A DNA stretch of 21,971 nt, from assembly GCF_000499385.1 (NCBI RefSeq), contig NW_013654486.1:1-21971 (forward strand). The letters are read 5' to 3'. Below, one piece after another: positions 19,883 to 21,971 of the stretch (position 1 is the stretch's first letter; every line of letters begins with the position of its first letter). This DNA is from Eimeria necatrix (taxonomy: Eukaryota; Apicomplexa; Conoidasida; Eucoccidiorida; Eimeriidae). Position numbers and translations under genes: made by a program. A model generated the notes under the pieces. That model saw only the letters and a list, made by a program, of their open reading frames with translations. It ran no database searches and was not told the DNA's origin.

Positions 19883-20332
19883 ATGAAGGCGCTGGCCAAG
19901 GCTAAGAAGGGAAGCAAAAAGGAGGGGGGCCCCCAGGGCTTGGGGGCCCCCAGGGGCCCCGGGGAAGGGGCAGGGGGGCCCCCCAAAAAGGGTACAGGGG
20001 CCCCCAAAAAGGGCGGGGGCCCCCCAAAAAAGGGTTCAGGGGCCCCCGGCGTTTCTGCTGCTGCTGCTGCAGCAGCCGAGGCCAAAAGGAGACACGAAGA
20101 AGGTGATATAATGCAGGCGTATGGAACGAGAAAGTGTTTAGGGCTTAGGGTTTAGGGTTTAGGGTTTAGGGTTTAGGGTTTGGGGTTTGTGTGCAGAGGA
20201 GGAGTCGGGGGCCTCCACAGCGAGCGACGCATGGGAAAGTGAAGAAGAAGGAGAAGAAGGCGAAGAAAAGCTGCAGGTGGCGAGGGTTTAGGGTTTAGGG
20301 TTTAGGGTTTAGGGTTTTAGGGTTGCTGTTGG

Positions 20333-20370
<38 letters not shown>

Positions 20371-21135
20371 TTGCTTCTACTGCTGCTGCTGCTGCTGCTG
20401 CTTGCGGCTTCTGCTTTTCCATATTCTCTCAGAGCCCTTGTCTCTATTAATTAATTAATTTTATTTTAATTAAATTTAATTAAATTAATTAAATTAAATT
20501 AAATTTAATTTATTTAATTTTATTTTAATTCAGATTTTTTCGGAGGCAGAGAGCAGCGCGGAAGAAGAGCCTGAGGGTTCTGTGGAGTCTTCTGAAGACG
20601 AGAGCGAGGAGGGCCCCCCGGGGCCCCCGGGTACGCCAAACCCTAAACCCTAAACCCTAAACCCTAAACCCTAAATCGCGGGGCCACCAGCAGGCGCAGC
20701 TGCAGCAAAGCGCAAACCCTAAACCCTCGACTTGCTCCGAGCTGTCCCGTGCAGGCGGAGGGGACTCTTCAGATTCAGAAGAAGAACAAGGTGAGCCTAG
20801 GGTTTAGGGTTTAGGGTTTAGGGTTTAGGGTTTAGGGCTTAGGGTTTAGGGTTTAGGTTCTGGGGCGTGTAGCCGGCCGCATCTGCGCTGCCAAATAGAC
20901 AGCGGGCGTTTGCTGCAGTCAGCTGTTCAGCAGCAAATTACCGGTTGACCAGCAGCAGCAGCAGCTGCAGCAGCAGCAGCAGCTGCTGCAGCAGCAGCTG
21001 GCAGCAGCAGCTTGCTGCTGCTGCTGCTATCTGGAGCTGCTGCGTCGCTGCTGCATCAAGCTGCTGTTGCTTCTGCATTTGCACGCGCTGCAGCTTGCTG
21101 CAAGTGTTTCTCACGCACACCTCTGCTGCTGCTGT

Positions 21136-21174
<39 letters not shown>

Positions 21175-21746
21175 AGCTGAGGCCTACGTGTCTGGAGCTG
21201 AAGTGCGGCAGCTGCCGCTGGTGGACTTGGAAGCAGTTAAGGCCCGCATGGAGAATACCGTGGGCCTTTTATGTCGGGGGGCCCCCCGGGGGGCCCCCCG
21301 GGCAGCGAGGGGGGGGCTGTGGGGCCCCACAGGGGCCCCAAAAGCCGCCAGGAGCTGCTGCAGCTGCTGCGAGATGATGTAGTCCATTACTACCAATACT
21401 CTCCAGACCTTGCGGAGTACTTTCTCCAGGTTCGAACCCAAACTGCACCACGGGGGGCCCCCGGGGCGCCCCCAGGGGGCCCCCAGGGGGCCCCCAGGGG
21501 GCGCCCCAGGGGGCCCCCAGGGGGCCCCCAGGGGGCCCCCAGGGGGGGCCCCAGGGGGCCCCCAGGGGGCCCCCAGGGGGCCCCCGGGGGCCCCAGGGGG
21601 GTTCCCCTCTTTCTAGGAGGCACCCCTTGAGGGATTTGGGGGTTAGGGTTTAGGGTTTAGGGTTTAGGGTTTAGGGTTTAGAGTTTAGGGTTGAGGGTTT
21701 AGTGGCACAAGAGCTGGGGAGGGCCTGAGAAAGGGGCTGTTGATAG

Positions 21747-21781
<35 letters not shown>

Positions 21782-21884
21782 CAGCTGTTTAGCCCCACGG
21801 AGGCTCTGGCGTTCTTTGAAGCAAACGAACAGCGGCGGCCTTTGACGCTAAGAGCGAACACATTGAAGACACGGCGGTGAGTTC

Positions 21885-21971
<87 letters not shown>
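19883..21971 (+). CDS. NOP2: NOP2/NSUN1 rRNA cytosine-5 methyltransferase, N-terminal part (runs off window)
   Basis: NOP2 is a nucleolar large-subunit assembly factor that methylates a cytosine in the large rRNA. Model exons: 19883-20102, 20197-20276, 20534-20630, 20755-20790, 21177-21429 and 21785-21876; all phases agree at the junctions. ATG 19883 has an in-frame TAA 15 bases upstream. The product starts Lys-rich (MKALAKAKKGSKK), then has a Gly/Pro/Lys low-complexity segment. Three short exons encode an acidic Ser/Glu stretch (EEESGAS, ESSAEEEPEG, SSDSEEEQ), as expected of NOP2. The family core begins in exon 5 with LPLVDLEAVKARMENTVGLL, continues with SRQELLQLL and HYYQYSPDLAEYFL, and in exon 6 with LFSPTEALAFFEANEQ and LRANTLKTRR, matching the human EFLEANEVPRP and LRTNTLKTRR blocks. 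The methyltransferase domain with its Cys residues lies beyond the window. The frame breaks inside exon 5 between about 21272 and 21340. Confidence 0.88.
20103..20196 (+). other. NOP2 intron 1, holds a TTTAGGG array
   Basis: The donor is GTGATA and the acceptor GTGCAG; the length is 94 bases. It splits a codon after its first base, and the join gives Glu in the acidic run. A telomere-type array in TTTAGGG orientation with a few variant units fills 20137-20186, more than half of the intron, and ends about 10 bases before the acceptor. Confidence 0.8.
20277..20533 (+). other. NOP2 intron 2, TTTAGGG array, CTG tract and AT-only block
   Basis: The donor is GTGGCG after CTGCAG and the acceptor is TTTTAATTCAG; it is 257 bases long, phase 0. 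Inside are a TTTAGGG array (20284-20324), CTG-rich sequence (about 20325-20402) and an AT-only block of TTAAT-type repeats (20445-20530). The AT-only block runs directly into the acceptor and seems to serve as its pyrimidine-rich lead-in. Confidence 0.8.
20631..20754 (+). other. NOP2 intron 3, holds AAACCCT arrays
   Basis: The donor is GTACGC and the acceptor CCCGTGCAG; it is 124 bases long, phase 1. AAACCCT arrays occupy 20638-20675 and 20714-20727, starting only 7 bases after the donor. The orientation is opposite to that in introns 1, 2, 4 and 5. Confidence 0.8.
20791..21176 (+). other. NOP2 intron 4, TTTAGGG array and CAG/CTG tracts, CTG-tract acceptor
   Basis: The donor is GTGAGC, and the acceptor is the CAG that ends a run of CTG triplets (21138-21176). 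It is 386 bases long, phase 1. The array spans 20797-20857. CAG tracts then give way to CTG tracts. Other AG acceptors upstream (for example near 20918 and 21090) are possible, but this one gives the phase needed to enter the AEAYVSG frame. The long open frame covering the region (20945-21382) is largely repeat-encoded Ser and Cys. Confidence 0.65.
21272..21340 (+). other. Frame break in NOP2 exon 5 at GGGGGGCCCCCC runs
   Basis: Upstream of 21272 the conserved NOP2 frame is the one ending ENTVGLL. Downstream of 21340 it is the frame carrying SRQELLQLL, one base out. Between them lie two GGGGGGCCCCCC cores and a run of eight G. No GT-AG pair in this interval both keeps the conserved residues and fixes the phase with a normal intron length. 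The nearest options would be introns of 50 or 92 bases that start at GTGGGC (21260) and delete the conserved VGLL. A missing base in a homopolymer is the simpler reading. The inserted Gly/Ala/Pro-type segment resembles GAP-rich inserts seen elsewhere in the window. Confidence 0.7.
21430..21784 (+). other. NOP2 intron 5, 11-bp GC palindrome array, TTTAGGG array, CTG acceptor
   Basis: The donor is GTTCGA after TTTCTCCAG, and the acceptor is the CAG at the end of a CTG run (about 21748-21784). It is 355 bases long, phase 0. It contains a run of AGGGGGCCCCC units (about 21451-21600), a TTTAGGG array (21642-21702) and the CTG tract. Removing it joins AEYFLQ to LFSPTEAL exactly as in the protein family. 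Confidence 0.85.
21877..21971 (+). repeat. Start of NOP2 intron 6 with an uninterrupted (CTG)28 tract to the window end
   Basis: A consensus donor GTGAGT follows the KTRR codons. From 21888 to 21971 there are 28 perfect CTG triplets, reaching the last base, so the full length is unknown. This is the longest perfect triplet tract visible in the window and it is intronic. Confidence 0.9.

Noticed and set aside
20945..21176. Treating the Ser/Cys-rich frame 20945-21176 as NOP2 coding sequence
   Set aside because: It is wholly repeat-derived, has no counterpart in the family, and the CTG-tract acceptor at 21176 gives the phase required by exon 4 without it.
21428..21440. GGTTCGAACCC, resembling a tRNA T-arm / B box
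   Set aside because: There are no acceptor, D or anticodon stems around it; it lies exactly at the NOP2 exon 5 donor, and the string is a plain palindrome.

Overview
The window reads as nuclear DNA of a coccidian apicomplexan, most likely an Eimeria species; the species cannot be fixed from sequence alone. Three things point there. Plant/coccidian-type telomere units (AAACCCT/TTTAGGG) occur as many interstitial arrays. CAG/CTG triplet tracts are extremely dense and are translated as poly-Gln, poly-Ala and poly-Ser inside conserved genes. A degraded Ty3/gypsy LTR retrotransposon lies beside them. Eimeria chromosomes are known to alternate repeat-poor (P) and repeat-rich (R) segments, and this window appears to contain such a boundary near 11.0 kb.

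Layout. 1-1021: no gene, an 86-bp tandem duplication. 1022-5120: a decayed gypsy-type pol region (protease, reverse transcriptase, RNase H, integrase in order) with several stops, at least two frameshifts and a deletion in the reverse transcriptase. 5121-10990: about 5.9 kb of ordinary-composition DNA with no convincing gene, apart from a diverged ~180-bp tandem repeat at 8036-8560. 11040-12000: a minisatellite built on GGGGCCCC cores. 12126-12745: six telomere-like arrays. 12817-18571: a large FAN1-type nuclease gene (two exons, 1803 residues in my model) packed with CAG/CTG tracts. 18572-19882: intergenic telomere-like arrays, AT-only blocks and triplet tracts. 19883-end: the 5' part of NOP2/NSUN1 (nucleolar rRNA m5C methyltransferase), with many short introns, most of which carry telomere-like arrays; the gene runs off the right edge.

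The most interesting point is the FAN1 gene. In humans FAN1 is a structure-specific nuclease that restrains CAG repeat expansion. Here, in a genome saturated with CAG tracts, the gene for that enzyme is itself one of the most CAG-rich objects in the window. It carries an insertion of about 92 residues, mostly poly-Gln, between the catalytic Asp and the catalytic Glu/Lys pair, and it has a canonical PCNA-binding motif near its N-terminus. The NOP2 introns suggest a second theme: telomere-type repeats and CTG tracts have colonised introns, and the CTG tracts appear to serve as 3' splice sites.

All gene identities rest on motif recognition by eye and remembered family alignments; no database search was run. 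The exon models are supported by reading-phase agreement at the junctions, not by transcript data.
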